The notes beneath the pieces were generated by a model. It was not told the origin of the DNA, made no database searches, and was given only the letters and a program-made list of their open reading frames with translations. A program made the position numbers and the translations under genes. A stretch of DNA of 64,000 bases from Bacteroidota bacterium (GTDB lineage: Bacteria; Bacteroidota; Bacteroidia; Palsa-965), in assembly GCA_006218065.1 (NCBI GenBank), contig VBWE01000030.1:24128-88127 (forward strand), read 5' to 3'. This document shows, piece after piece, positions 16,668-26,314 of this stretch; position 1 is the stretch's first letter, and each line of letters begins with the position of its first letter.

Positions 16668-16684
16668 AATTTCAACGGCCTCCT

Positions 16685-17347
16685 TTATTGTTTTTTGAGT
16701 GCGCCGCTTCGCCAGGCTTTTACAAATCGCGACCAGGCTACCGGGTTCAACAGGTTGTTGGGCGGGAGCTGCCCTGCGTAATACATTTTGTTGCTTTGCT
16801 GCTGCATGCCTGAACGGAAGTTGGAGGAACCGTCGGCCCCGATGCTCGCCACGCCGATCAGCATAGCCTGCTGGTCGAGGTTCTTCTGCGCGCGCGCCAG
16901 GTCGTCGTCCGGGATATCCAGTTTCAGGAAAGCATCCTTGAATTGTTCTTTGGTGGGCCAGGGATAAATCACGGCTTCGCGCAGTTCGTAGGTATCGCGC
17001 TTCATCAGCTGGATAAGCGAGTAACGCGTTTGTTTGAGCGTATCGGGAATAACAAAACTGTTGTCCTTGTACCCGAGCGTGGTAAACTGGATGGTATCGC
17101 CGGGCTGGGCTACAAACGAAAAGTATCCCGATACGTCGGCGAAAGTCCCGCGATGCGTATTTTGAATGATCACGGCTGTAAACGGAACGGGTTGCAGGCT
17201 GTCGGCATCCACAACAACACCGGAAAACTGAACGACCGGTTTCCGGGGCGGTGCGGGAGGCGTTTTCGGCTGGGCAAAACCGGTACCGGCTACGGCCAGG
17301 AAAAAAAGAAGAAAGAGTGCTCTCATTATAGATAACAGATGTCTCAA
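16685..17347 (-). CDS. Carboxypeptidase-regulatory-like domain protein
   Basis: A 220-residue protein with a signal peptide ending TGFAQ, a proline-rich linker, and one CarboxypepD_reg-like beta-sandwich (VVQFSGVVVDADSLQPVPF, then GTFADVSGYFSFVAQPGDTI). The rest is mostly helical, with a Gln/Asn-rich C-terminal part. In Bacteroidota such proteins often sit beside TonB-dependent receptors, as here, and probably act on the periplasmic or outer-membrane side. The precise role is unknown. The upstream ATG at 17326 (MRALFLLFFLAVAG) is an alternative start. Confidence 0.8.
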   Translation of the reverse strand: MRHLLSIMRALFLLFFLAVAGTGFAQPKTPPAPPRKPVVQFSGVVVDADSLQPVPFTAVIIQNTHRGTFADVSGYFSFVAQPGDTIQFTTLGYKDNSFVIPDTLKQTRYSLIQLMKRDTYELREAVIYPWPTKEQFKDAFLKLDIPDDDLARAQKNLDQQAMLIGVASIGADGSSNFRSGMQQQSNKMYYAGQLPPNNLLNPVAWSRFVKAWRSGALKKQ

Positions 17348-17503
17348 AGTTACAAAGAAAAGCCGCCCGATTATTCATAAGCATGTTATTCACTGGCTTA
17401 CAAACAAAAACGGTTCTGGATTATTGTTTAAGACGCAAAAAAAAGAAAAAAGAATAGGGCAGGGGTTTAAAATTGGCTACTTTTAACAGCCCAAACACAC
17501 CTT

Positions 17504-18586
17504 ATGAAGCACTCTTACGTATTGGCTGCTTTTCTATCTGCTGCCAGCCTGCCTCTCGGAGCCCAGATTACCATTACCGATGCGGATATGCCTGCTGCGA
17601 ACGATACGGTTCGTTTAAGCTATGCGCTGACGGTAGGTTCTGTCGATTATCACCTGACCGGGCCGGCGTATTTATGGGATTTTTCAAGTCTTGTGCCTTC
17701 CGCCCAGCAACTGGTTAATTACGAAACCCCGACGGCCTTTCCGTTTAATTTCACCGCAACATTCGGCGTTTACAATATTTCACCGGATTCGCTGCCTGTG
17801 ATCGGTACCGTTCCCAGTGATTTTTACGACTATTACAAGGTAAGCAGTTCGAGCTACCGCCAGGTTGGACAAAGTTTCATGTTCAATTTCAGTTTTGCCA
17901 TCCCGGTGATTTACAACAACGCCGATTACGTATATCGTTTCCCGATGAACCCGGGTAACGTGGATTCCTGTGATTACGATTACGGTTTCAGTATCCCCGG
18001 TTTCGGTTATTTCGGGCAGGACGGGCACCGGCATAACGAAGTGGACGGTTGGGGCACGCTGGTTACGCCTTTCGGCTCATTCCAGACCTTGCGGGTAAAA
18101 TCAATCCTCAACATTACCGATACTGTTTCTCTGGATACGACCGGGAACCAGGGATTTGCCATCCAGCGGCCCACGCTTACCGAGTATAAATGGCTCGCAT
18201 TGGGCGGCAAAGCGCCGATTCTCCAGATCGATGTACAGGATATCCTGAGTAACGAAGTGGTTACCGGCGTGTATTACCAGGACAGTATCCGCGACAGCGT
18301 ATTCCAGATCAGCGTTCCCGAATACCTTGTAGTATCCAGCGCCGAAGTATTTCCCAACCCGGCAAGCGACTTCGCCGTATTGCGTTACGATCTTAAACAG
18401 GCCTCGGATGTCTCTTTCCGCCTTTACGACCTGGGCGGAAGGCTTATCGATGAAATAAAAGCTTCCACGCAATTCGCCGGCACCCACATCCAGAGAATTC
18501 CCCTGGAGAAACTGGAATCCGGTATGTATATCCTGCAATTAAAAGCCGGTGATCATGTCCTTTCACGCAGAATTTGCAAACAATAG
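17504..18586 (+). CDS. T9SS type A sorting-domain protein
   Basis: A 360-residue protein with a signal peptide ending LPLGAQ, a beta-rich body of about 260 residues with many Tyr/Asp/Ser, and a C-terminal type A sorting domain. The last begins VFPNPASDFAVLRYDL and ends LQLKAGDHVLSRRICKQ. It should cross the outer membrane through the type IX secretion system and be attached to or released from the surface. The body is not recognised. It is a single gene, divergent from the regulatory-like gene upstream. Confidence 0.85.
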   Translation: MKHSYVLAAFLSAASLPLGAQITITDADMPAANDTVRLSYALTVGSVDYHLTGPAYLWDFSSLVPSAQQLVNYETPTAFPFNFTATFGVYNISPDSLPVIGTVPSDFYDYYKVSSSSYRQVGQSFMFNFSFAIPVIYNNADYVYRFPMNPGNVDSCDYDYGFSIPGFGYFGQDGHRHNEVDGWGTLVTPFGSFQTLRVKSILNITDTVSLDTTGNQGFAIQRPTLTEYKWLALGGKAPILQIDVQDILSNEVVTGVYYQDSIRDSVFQISVPEYLVVSSAEVFPNPASDFAVLRYDLKQASDVSFRLYDLGGRLIDEIKASTQFAGTHIQRIPLEKLESGMYILQLKAGDHVLSRRICKQ

Positions 18587-18840
18587 GATAAATGCGCCGA
18601 ATCATTCTAAATAAACGCCTGATTTACAGTCTTTATGCCGCTTGCGCAACTTTCGAACCCATTTTTCAGTATAAGTCTTCAAAACACCTGAATGGGGAGT
18701 ATGCATAAAACGTACAATCTGCCTCATTTTCACTATCTTAATTACACGAAACAGCCTTCCGCAAGTTGGGCCTGTTTACGTGTCGCTTCTTTTTGTTCAC
18801 TCTCCCATAACGCTTTCCTATTCTAAATCTTTTTCTACCT

Positions 18841-21800
18841 ATGAAAAAGCTGTACACGCTGTTCCTGTCGGTTTTATTCGCTTCTGCGCTGAATGCCCAG
18901 GATATTTCAGTTATCGCGATTACTTCACCCGTTAGCGGCTGTGCGCTTACGTCAACGGAAAATGTGACGATCCGGATATTCAACTACGGTCCAACGCTCG
19001 TGGCGGGAAGCTCGTTCAACGTTTCCTATACTATAAACGGCGGGCTCCCGGTAACCGAGTTGCTCGTTTTAGGCGCCAATATGCTGACCAACTCCACGTT
19101 GAACTATACGTTTACAACGCAGGCAGATCTTTCAGTCCCCGGTTCCTTTACATTTGATGCTACCTGCGCCTTGCCCGGGGATGTAAACCCCGGTAATGAT
19201 GCCTTTACGGGTTACCTGGTTACCAATACGGCCGCATCCGTGGGCGGAACGGTTACCGGTCCTGGCAGCGTCTGTTTTTCCGGCAACAGCGGTAACCTTA
19301 CGCTGGCCGGGCAGACCGGGAACGTACTGCGCTGGGAATATTCCACCGACGGAGGATTTACCTGGATCAACGTTACAAATACCACCACCACGCAGCCATA
19401 CAACAACCTCACCGTACCTACGCAATATCGCGCCGTTGTGCAGAATGGCGGCTGTGCAACCGCGTTTTCTTCCGTAGCATCCATTACGATTGATCCTGCC
19501 ACAGTGGGTGGCTCACTACCCGGTACGGCAACCCGCTGTTTCGGCAGCAACAGCGGAACAATTACGCTGAGCGGTCATACCGGTTCTGTCGTGCGCTGGG
19601 AGTTTTCTACCGATGGCTCTACCGATGGCGGTGCAACCTGGACCAATATTGCAAATACGACGACCTCGCAGTCGTACCTGAACCTTACCGTAACCACCAT
19701 TTACAGGGCACGCGTTCAAAGCGGAACCTGCGTGGCGCTTTATTCCACAAATGCAACGATCACGATCAGCCCGACAACGGTTGGCGGTTCTCTTTCCCCG
19801 GCAGTATCAACAGTATGCAGCGGGGCAAACAGTGGAACACTAACGCTGAGCGGCCACGTAGGAAGTGTAGTCCGCTGGCAGTATTCCACCGATGGTGGAG
19901 TTACCTGGATCAACGTAGCGAATACTACTACCACACAGTCTTATCTTAACCTGGTTGCCTCGCGCATGTACAGGGCACAGGTGCAAAGCGGCGCCTGCCT
20001 GCTGGTCAACTCGGCCACGGCGACTATAAACGTTACATCCGCTTCCATCGGGGGCAGCATTACGCCCGCGGCATCTACCGTATGCAGCGGGGCCAACAGC
20101 GGTACACTCACACTTTCCGGGCATACCGGGTCTATTATCCAGTGGGAATTTTCTATCGATGGCGGTGTAACCTGGTCTGTAATTGCAAACACGACGACAA
20201 CAGAAAATTACCTCAACCTGGTCAGTACCACCATGTATCGTGCGCTGGTGCAGAGCGGGGGATGTACCGCATCGTATTCGGCAACGGCCACGGTAACAGT
20301 CGATGCACCTTCCGTCGGCGGAACAGTATCAGGCGGATTATCCGTCTGCAGCGGCTCGAACAGCGGATCGCTTACACTCGGAGGACAAACAGGTTCGGTT
20401 ACAAGCTGGGAATTCTCCACCGATGGCGGCGTAACCTGGACGCCGATTGCCAATACCACGACCACACAAGCATATACCAACCTGGTAACTACGACAATTT
20501 ATCACGCTATCGTACAAAGCGGTGTATGTCCTTCGGCAACTGCTGCGGAAGACACCGTATTCGTTGATCCGAATACCGTGGGCGGAACGCTTTCTCCTGT
20601 GCTCGATACCGTTTGCAGCGGGAACAATAGCGGGGTTATTACACTGAGCGGCGAAACAGGCAGTGTATTGCGCTGGGAATTTTCTACCGACGGCGGTTCG
20701 ACCTGGATCGCAAATTCGAACACAAGCACGACACAGGCGTATACCAATATTGCTACGCCTACGTATTACCGCGCGGTAGTTCAGAGCGGAACCTGCGCGC
20801 TTGCGTATTCTTCTACAGCGGCTGTAACCATCGATCAGCCTTCTGCCGGAGGAACGTTGTACGGTAACGCCACGGTATGCAGCGGATCCAATAACGGAAC
20901 GATCACGCTGATCGGCAACGTAGGAACCATCCTCGGATGGGAATTCTCGAATGACGGCGGAACTACCTGGAATGCGATTGCAAACACAACAGGATCTGAA
21001 AACTACCTGAACCTGACTGATACTACGATATACCAGGCGATTTCACAGAACGGGGTTTGTCCTTCGGATACCTCCACACTGGTGACGATTCTCGTGGATG
21101 AAGTATCTCTCGGCGGAATCGTTACCATTGACGATACCGTTTGCAGCGGCGCCAACAGCGGTTCGATCACGCTGAGCGGGCAGCTCGGAACCGTTGATGG
21201 TTGGGAGTATTCCACTGACGGAGGATTTACCTGGATCAATATCTCGAATAATACGACGACGCAGAACTTCCTCAACCTTACGGCGACTACCATGTACCGC
21301 GCCCGCGTGCACAATGGGGTTTGCAGCCCGGTCAACTCAACTTTCGCAACAATTACAGTTGATCCCCCGGCAACCGGCGGAACAGTAGCCGGAACGACAG
21401 CGGTTTGCGCTTCGGGTAATACCGGGACACTCACGCTCGGCGGATCTTCGGGCGCCATCGTAAGCTGGGAAACTTCTACCGACGGCGGACTGACCTGGAC
21501 ACCCAACGGAAACACGACAGCCACAGAAACATATACCAACCTGCTTGATACAACCTGGTACCGCGTCATCATCAGCAGCGGCGTTTGCGGAAACGATACG
21601 TCTTCCGTCGGCGTCGTTACAGTTGACCCGGTTTCTGTGGGCGGTGCGCTGACGGTAAACGATACCGTTTGCAGCGGCACGAACAGCGGTACGATCTACC
21701 TCAACGGCTGGACTGGCAATATTCTCGGCTGGGAATATTCAACAGACGGCATGAACTGGATCGCGCTTACCAATACGGCGGATTCCATCAATTACGCCAA

Positions 21801-23130
21801 CCTGCTCCAGACTACGTATTACCGGACCATCATTCGCAACGGGGCATGTAATCCTGTTTATTCTTCGATTGATACGATTACCGTTATACCGCCTTCCAAC
21901 GCCGGAACGATTACCGGTGCAGTTGCCGGATGCGCAGGTGCCAATGCCGGAACGCTTGTACTGAGCGGATTTACCGGCTCGGTGCTCGGATGGGAATCAT
22001 CAGCAGATGGCGGACTGACCTGGACGCCGATCAGCAATACCACGTCTGTACAAACCTATTTAAACCTTGCTGATACAACCTGGTACCAGGCGATCGTGGC
22101 CAGCGGAAGCTGCACGCCGGATACTTCTGCTTCGGCAATGGTTGTTACGTATCCGCAGCCGGTAGCGGCATTCACTGTGGCCGACGGATGCTTCAACAGC
22201 CCGAGCGTTTTTGCAAATGCGTCTTCCGTTTCTTCCGGAAGCATCATCATCAACAACTGGGATTTCGGCGACAATACTACCTCGATCAATATCAGTCCTT
22301 CGCACGTTTACGCAAGCGCCGATACGTTTACGGTAGCGCTGGTAATCACAAGCAACTTCGGTTGTGCGGATACGCTGGTCGATTCCGTTATCGTTCACCC
22401 GCTTCCTGCTGCAGCGATTGCAGTAACCGGCAACAGCCCGCTTTGCACAGGCGATACAGCAGTACTGACTGTACCGATGGACACGCTGTTCACGTATCTC
22501 TGGAATACCGGCGACTCGATCAACACCATCATGATCGATTCTGCTGCAACGTATGTCGTAACCGTAACGGATACGATTACCGGCTGCGTCGCTATGGATT
22601 CGGTTACGATGACGATTCTCGCAAAACCGGTTGCCAGCGCAGGCCTGGATTCCACGATCGGTTTCGGAAGCAGCATCACGCTGAATGGCGAAGGCGGAGG
22701 TTTTTATTCCTGGACTCCGCTGGTAGGCCTGGATAATGCAAGTGCGGAAGATCCCGTAGCATCGCCGCCCACGACGATCACTTATACGCTTACAGTAACC
22801 GGTATCAACGGTTGCATGGATACCGACGTGGTCAAAATCACGCTGGTGAAAGATTACAACCTGGTGATCGCAAACCTGGTTACGGCAAACGGCGACGGGC
22901 ATAACGACAACTGGATCATCGACGGGATCAATTATTATCCCGAAAACGAAGTGCATATCTACAACCGGAACGGTATGGAACTGTTCACCGCAACAGCATA
23001 CCACAACGAATGGAATGCCACGTACAACGGGCAGCAGGTTCCCGACGGTACGTACTATTATGTTCTCAAATTCACCGACGACAGCGGCATGGTTCTGAAA
23101 GGCGCCATTACGGTAGTCAGCAACAAATAA
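18841..23130 (+). CDS. Giant surface adhesin with CHU_C (T9SS type B) C-terminus
   Basis: A 1429-residue protein with a signal peptide ending SALNAQ. A CARDB-like domain (about 23-130) is followed by eleven tandem repeats of about 88 residues (134-1100). Each repeat runs GGxL..VCSGxNSGxxTLxG, xWExSTDGGxTWxxIxNTT, xYxNLxxTTxYRAxVQSGxC, with two Cys per unit. A PKD-like domain follows (WDFGDNTTS), then an Ig-like stretch, then the gliding-motility-associated C-terminal domain (VTANGDGHNDNWIIDGIN through the end). The CHU_C domain marks it as a type B T9SS substrate. A PorP/SprF gene follows, the usual partner for this substrate type. Confidence 0.92.
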   Translation: MKKLYTLFLSVLFASALNAQDISVIAITSPVSGCALTSTENVTIRIFNYGPTLVAGSSFNVSYTINGGLPVTELLVLGANMLTNSTLNYTFTTQADLSVPGSFTFDATCALPGDVNPGNDAFTGYLVTNTAASVGGTVTGPGSVCFSGNSGNLTLAGQTGNVLRWEYSTDGGFTWINVTNTTTTQPYNNLTVPTQYRAVVQNGGCATAFSSVASITIDPATVGGSLPGTATRCFGSNSGTITLSGHTGSVVRWEFSTDGSTDGGATWTNIANTTTSQSYLNLTVTTIYRARVQSGTCVALYSTNATITISPTTVGGSLSPAVSTVCSGANSGTLTLSGHVGSVVRWQYSTDGGVTWINVANTTTTQSYLNLVASRMYRAQVQSGACLLVNSATATINVTSASIGGSITPAASTVCSGANSGTLTLSGHTGSIIQWEFSIDGGVTWSVIANTTTTENYLNLVSTTMYRALVQSGGCTASYSATATVTVDAPSVGGTVSGGLSVCSGSNSGSLTLGGQTGSVTSWEFSTDGGVTWTPIANTTTTQAYTNLVTTTIYHAIVQSGVCPSATAAEDTVFVDPNTVGGTLSPVLDTVCSGNNSGVITLSGETGSVLRWEFSTDGGSTWIANSNTSTTQAYTNIATPTYYRAVVQSGTCALAYSSTAAVTIDQPSAGGTLYGNATVCSGSNNGTITLIGNVGTILGWEFSNDGGTTWNAIANTTGSENYLNLTDTTIYQAISQNGVCPSDTSTLVTILVDEVSLGGIVTIDDTVCSGANSGSITLSGQLGTVDGWEYSTDGGFTWINISNNTTTQNFLNLTATTMYRARVHNGVCSPVNSTFATITVDPPATGGTVAGTTAVCASGNTGTLTLGGSSGAIVSWETSTDGGLTWTPNGNTTATETYTNLLDTTWYRVIISSGVCGNDTSSVGVVTVDPVSVGGALTVNDTVCSGTNSGTIYLNGWTGNILGWEYSTDGMNWIALTNTADSINYANLLQTTYYRTIIRNGACNPVYSSIDTITVIPPSNAGTITGAVAGCAGANAGTLVLSGFTGSVLGWESSADGGLTWTPISNTTSVQTYLNLADTTWYQAIVASGSCTPDTSASAMVVTYPQPVAAFTVADGCFNSPSVFANASSVSSGSIIINNWDFGDNTTSINISPSHVYASADTFTVALVITSNFGCADTLVDSVIVHPLPAAAIAVTGNSPLCTGDTAVLTVPMDTLFTYLWNTGDSINTIMIDSAATYVVTVTDTITGCVAMDSVTMTILAKPVASAGLDSTIGFGSSITLNGEGGGFYSWTPLVGLDNASAEDPVASPPTTITYTLTVTGINGCMDTDVVKITLVKDYNLVIANLVTANGDGHNDNWIIDGINYYPENEVHIYNRNGMELFTATAYHNEWNATYNGQQVPDGTYYYVLKFTDDSGMVLKGAITVVSNK
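19240..22150 (+). repeat. Eleven in-frame tandem repeats of about 264 bp in the adhesin
   Basis: Each unit encodes about 88 residues with recurring STDGG, NTTT and SG-Cys motifs. Units 3 and 4 share long nearly identical stretches at DNA level (GTATGCAGCGGGGC). Unit 2 carries an extra 12-base duplication at 19606-19629. Confidence 0.9.
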
Positions 23131-23161
23131 ACGCATGTCGAAACTGTCAACAGCACGCAAG

Positions 23162-24100
23162 ATGAAAAAGATCACAACAGCAATCGCACTGGTACTTGGA
23201 ATTTCGGGAAGCCTTTCTGCCCAGCAGTTACCGCTTTACAGCCAGTACTACTTCAACCCGTTCGTAAGCAACCCGTCGATGACGGGAATCAGCGACGAAA
23301 CCAACGCGTACCTGGTTCACCGTGCGCAATGGACGGGGATTCCCGGCGCGCCGGTTACCAATGCCTTTACCGTGGACGGGTCCATTAAGGACAAGAACAT
23401 GGGACTGGGCTTTATGGTATTCAACGACGTGCAGGATATCAACGAACGGCTCGGCCTGTATGCTTCATACGCGTACCGCCTGAAAATCGATGACAACAAC
23501 CGCGTACTGCTCGGGCTTTCTATGGGTTTCCTCGATAACCGTATCGACTTCTCGAAAGCTGTTGTTACCGATAATACCGACCCGATGCTGTTCTCCGCTA
23601 TCCAGCGCAAGAGCGCACTCGACGCGACATTCGGCGCGATTTACGAATGGAAAAAACTGCGCGCCGGTTTTGCGATCCCGCAGATCTTCGGTCAGCATGT
23701 AAAATACGACGGGCTGGATGCGCTGGCGTATTACCAGCTTGCACGGCATTACCAGGGAAGCGTGCAGTATAATTTCATGCTGAGCGAAACGGCAGAACTC
23801 AGCCTCGAACCGCTGGCGATGGTGCGCTGGGTTCCGAATACGCCCGTGCAGTATGATATCAACGCGATCCTGAACTGGAAAAATATCGGCTGGCTGGGAT
23901 TATCGTACCGCAGCAATTACGCTGTGGGCACAAACCTCCGCGTGAAATTATTCAACAGCCTCAGTGCAGGATATGCCTACGACGTGATCATCACGCCGCT
24001 TCGCACATCGGGCGGTGTAAGCCATGAGTTCATGCTCGGTTATACTTTCGGGCAGATGCAGGGCGGCGGCGGCGGAAAAATGCGCGGGAAATACGACTAG
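23162..24100 (+). CDS. PorP/SprF family type IX secretion membrane protein
   Basis: A 312-residue protein with a signal peptide ending GSLSAQ, then QLPLYSQYYFNPFVSNPSM, the PorP/SprF signature. The barrel is outer-membrane-like and ends in YTFGQMQGGGGGKMRGKYD. These proteins bind the T9SS apparatus or help retain type B substrates such as the adhesin just upstream (gap about 30 bases). ATG 23135 is an alternative start, but 23162 gives the cleaner signal peptide. Confidence 0.92.
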   Translation: MKKITTAIALVLGISGSLSAQQLPLYSQYYFNPFVSNPSMTGISDETNAYLVHRAQWTGIPGAPVTNAFTVDGSIKDKNMGLGFMVFNDVQDINERLGLYASYAYRLKIDDNNRVLLGLSMGFLDNRIDFSKAVVTDNTDPMLFSAIQRKSALDATFGAIYEWKKLRAGFAIPQIFGQHVKYDGLDALAYYQLARHYQGSVQYNFMLSETAELSLEPLAMVRWVPNTPVQYDINAILNWKNIGWLGLSYRSNYAVGTNLRVKLFNSLSAGYAYDVIITPLRTSGGVSHEFMLGYTFGQMQGGGGGKMRGKYD

Positions 24101-24160
24101 GCAATACTCCTCAAAGTACGATTGCTGAAAACGGATAATTTATTTCGGAAGACTTTAGAT

Positions 24161-24341
24161 CAAAAAACAAAAAGCAAAATGCAAACGGCAAAAAGCAAAC
24201 AAATCGGTTTATGGAAAAAGGAATTGCCATTTGCCATTTGCTTTTTGCTTTTTATTAAGTACAAAATGCAAACAGCAACACGTGATAAAATGAATACAGG
24301 AAAAAGGAAATTGCTTTTTGCATTTTGCTTTTTGCCTTTTC
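24161..24341. repeat. Two tandem hairpins of the GCAAAAAGC word at a gene start
   Basis: The first hairpin has its left arm at 24161-24201 (AAAAGCAAAATGCAAACGGC) and right arm at 24224-24256 (TTGCCATTTGCCATTTGC). The second pairs ACAAAATGCAAACAGC (24261) with TTGCATTTTGC (24316-24331). The right end touches the first codon of the next gene's signal peptide. Confidence 0.75.
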
Positions 24342-24343
24342 AT

Positions 24344-26314
24344 TTGAATATACGCCATTTCGCACTCTTACTTTTGCTCGTTGTACCGGATGCCGTTTCC
24401 GCAGCGCCCGTTTCAGAAGCGGACCTGCAGAAGAAAGCGGATATTCTCTACAACCGCCGCGAATACGAGCTTGCCTATGATTACTACCTGCGGCTGAAAT
24501 CCATACAGCCAGCCAAACTGCTGTACGAATTCCGTGCAGGAGTTTGCGCCATTTATTCGGGCGACGCGGTTACCGCGCTCGGTTTCCTGAAAGGATGCAT
24601 TGAAAAAGACACCGCGCTCACCGATATTCATTTCTTCCTCGGCCGGGCCTATCTTTTAAACAACAAGCCCGACGAAGCCCGTACCTATTTCATGAAGCAG
24701 GCTTCAAAAGAAACGGATGAAGCCCAGCGGAAAAAACTGCAGTACTGGGTGTATTACTGCAACAACGCTATCGAACAAATGGCGAAACCGGTAAATGCCA
24801 ACGTGCAGAATGCCGGCCGCCCTGTAAATACACCCGGAGATGAATTTGCACCCGTGCTTATGCCGGATAATATGGGCATGTGGTTCACGTACAAAGGCAC
24901 GCAAAGCACCGGCGGAAAAATGCGCGTATTCGGCCGCAACGATTCGGCGGGGTATTACCTCGAAGACGTACTCGATTGCCGGATGACCAACAACGGCTGG
25001 TCGATCCCGCTCCCGCTGAGCGACAGTGTAAACACCGCGAAGCACGACGCCTGCACGGCCGTTTCTCCCGACGGGCTGCACCTGTATATTTACCGGAGCT
25101 CACCGAAAGACGGCGGCGATATTTACGTTTGCCACAAACGCGGACTGGACTGGAGCCGCCCGGAAAAAATCCTAGGCGAAATTAATACGCCGGCGTGGGA
25201 GGGCAGCATCAGTTTTGCAGCGGACGGAAAAACGGCCTATTTCGCCAGCGAGCGTGAAGGCGGTTATGGCGGAAAAGATATTTACCGGAGCACATTGAAA
25301 GACGACGGTACCTGGGGAAATATCGAAAACCTCGGGCCTAATATCAATACGGAGATGGACGACGATGCGCCGTTTCTTTTCGAAGAAGGCAAACGCATGT
25401 CGTACGCATCGAAAGGACAAAACAGCATCGGCGGTTATGATATTTTTATTTCGGAGCTGCTGCCCGACGGAAAAACATGGAAAGAAGGCGTAACGATCGG
25501 CTACCCGGTAAACAGTACCATGGACGATATTTATTACGCACCGAACCCGGATGGATTTTCCGCTTATCTCTGCTCCAACCGCGCGGGCGGAAACGGCGGG
25601 ATGGATATTTACATCAGTGAACCCGGCATGCCCGCGAAAGCCGGCGACCTGGTACTCATCAAAGGCATTGTAACGCTCGACGATCTTCCTGCCGCCGCCG
25701 CCGTTTCGGTTACTGCCGGCGGAAAAGATTCGCTGGTGGGCGATTACCGCAGCAACGGGGCTTCCGGCCGCTATGCCGTTTCGCTTCCGCCTGGAAACGA
25801 TTATAAAGTAACCTTCATCATGAGCGGCTGCATCGATTCGGTAAAATCATTCAATGCTTCCGATGTAAGCAGCTTTGTAGCCAAATCGTTTGATGTTGCG
25901 TTTTACTCCGCGGAATATAAACGCGTGCACTACGAACGTTTCGGCGTGAAGGACACCAGTACGTTTACCAAAAAACTGCTTTTCCTTTCCGGCGACGAGA
26001 TTACGCTTCCGAACGGGGAAAAAACGGTTGTCCGCCGCGACTCCAGCAAAACGTACCAGGACGAAAAAGGACAAACGATGGGGCAGGGTATGTTTATCGT
26101 GATCGGTTCGTTTAAAAATGCGCCGTATGCCAAACGCCTGCAGGCCAAAATCAAAAATGATAAGGTATATCCAGCGCACGACCTGGTGTATAACCGCGAA
26201 AACGGATTTACTTACGTGGTTGTTGCACGCCCGAAATCAACGGAAGAAGCCGCCGACTGGGTAACACGCGCAAGAAAAGAATATCGCGATGCCTGGATTC
26301 AGCAACTCGAATAA
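24344..26314 (+). CDS. PD40 beta-propeller and SPOR-domain protein (T9SS-associated type)
   Basis: I place the start at a TTG (24344), which gives a normal signal peptide ending AVSAAP. In-frame ATGs at 24122-24291 would translate the repeat element upstream. The domains are TPR-like helices (30-130), WD40-like PD40 propeller blades (about 150-440, with GSISFAADGKTAYFASEREG and GYDIFISEL), a carboxypeptidase-regulatory-like sandwich, and a C-terminal SPOR domain (GMFIVIGSFKNAPYAKRL onward). This resembles PorE-like proteins, except that SPOR replaces the usual OmpA-like peptidoglycan-binding domain. Next to the adhesin and PorP/SprF gene it probably ties the secretion/attachment machinery to peptidoglycan. 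Confidence 0.82.
   Translation: MNIRHFALLLLLVVPDAVSAAPVSEADLQKKADILYNRREYELAYDYYLRLKSIQPAKLLYEFRAGVCAIYSGDAVTALGFLKGCIEKDTALTDIHFFLGRAYLLNNKPDEARTYFMKQASKETDEAQRKKLQYWVYYCNNAIEQMAKPVNANVQNAGRPVNTPGDEFAPVLMPDNMGMWFTYKGTQSTGGKMRVFGRNDSAGYYLEDVLDCRMTNNGWSIPLPLSDSVNTAKHDACTAVSPDGLHLYIYRSSPKDGGDIYVCHKRGLDWSRPEKILGEINTPAWEGSISFAADGKTAYFASEREGGYGGKDIYRSTLKDDGTWGNIENLGPNINTEMDDDAPFLFEEGKRMSYASKGQNSIGGYDIFISELLPDGKTWKEGVTIGYPVNSTMDDIYYAPNPDGFSAYLCSNRAGGNGGMDIYISEPGMPAKAGDLVLIKGIVTLDDLPAAAAVSVTAGGKDSLVGDYRSNGASGRYAVSLPPGNDYKVTFIMSGCIDSVKSFNASDVSSFVAKSFDVAFYSAEYKRVHYERFGVKDTSTFTKKLLFLSGDEITLPNGEKTVVRRDSSKTYQDEKGQTMGQGMFIVIGSFKNAPYAKRLQAKIKNDKVYPAHDLVYNRENGFTYVVVARPKSTEEAADWVTRARKEYRDAWIQQLE

Noticed and set aside
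16668..17393. Extension of the TonB receptor frame back to 17393 (an 1128-residue reading)
   Set aside because: This part overlaps the carboxypeptidase-regulatory-like gene on the same strand in another frame and has Arg/Cys-rich composition typical of an out-of-frame reading.
19240..22150. Possible non-coding tandem repeat or integron-like array
   Set aside because: The period of about 264 bases keeps the reading frame and encodes a conserved Cys-containing domain, so it is a protein repeat.
24122..24343. N-terminal 74 codons of the PD40 gene from ATG 24122
   Set aside because: They translate both arms of a hairpin repeat and precede a complete signal peptide, so they are unlikely to be protein.
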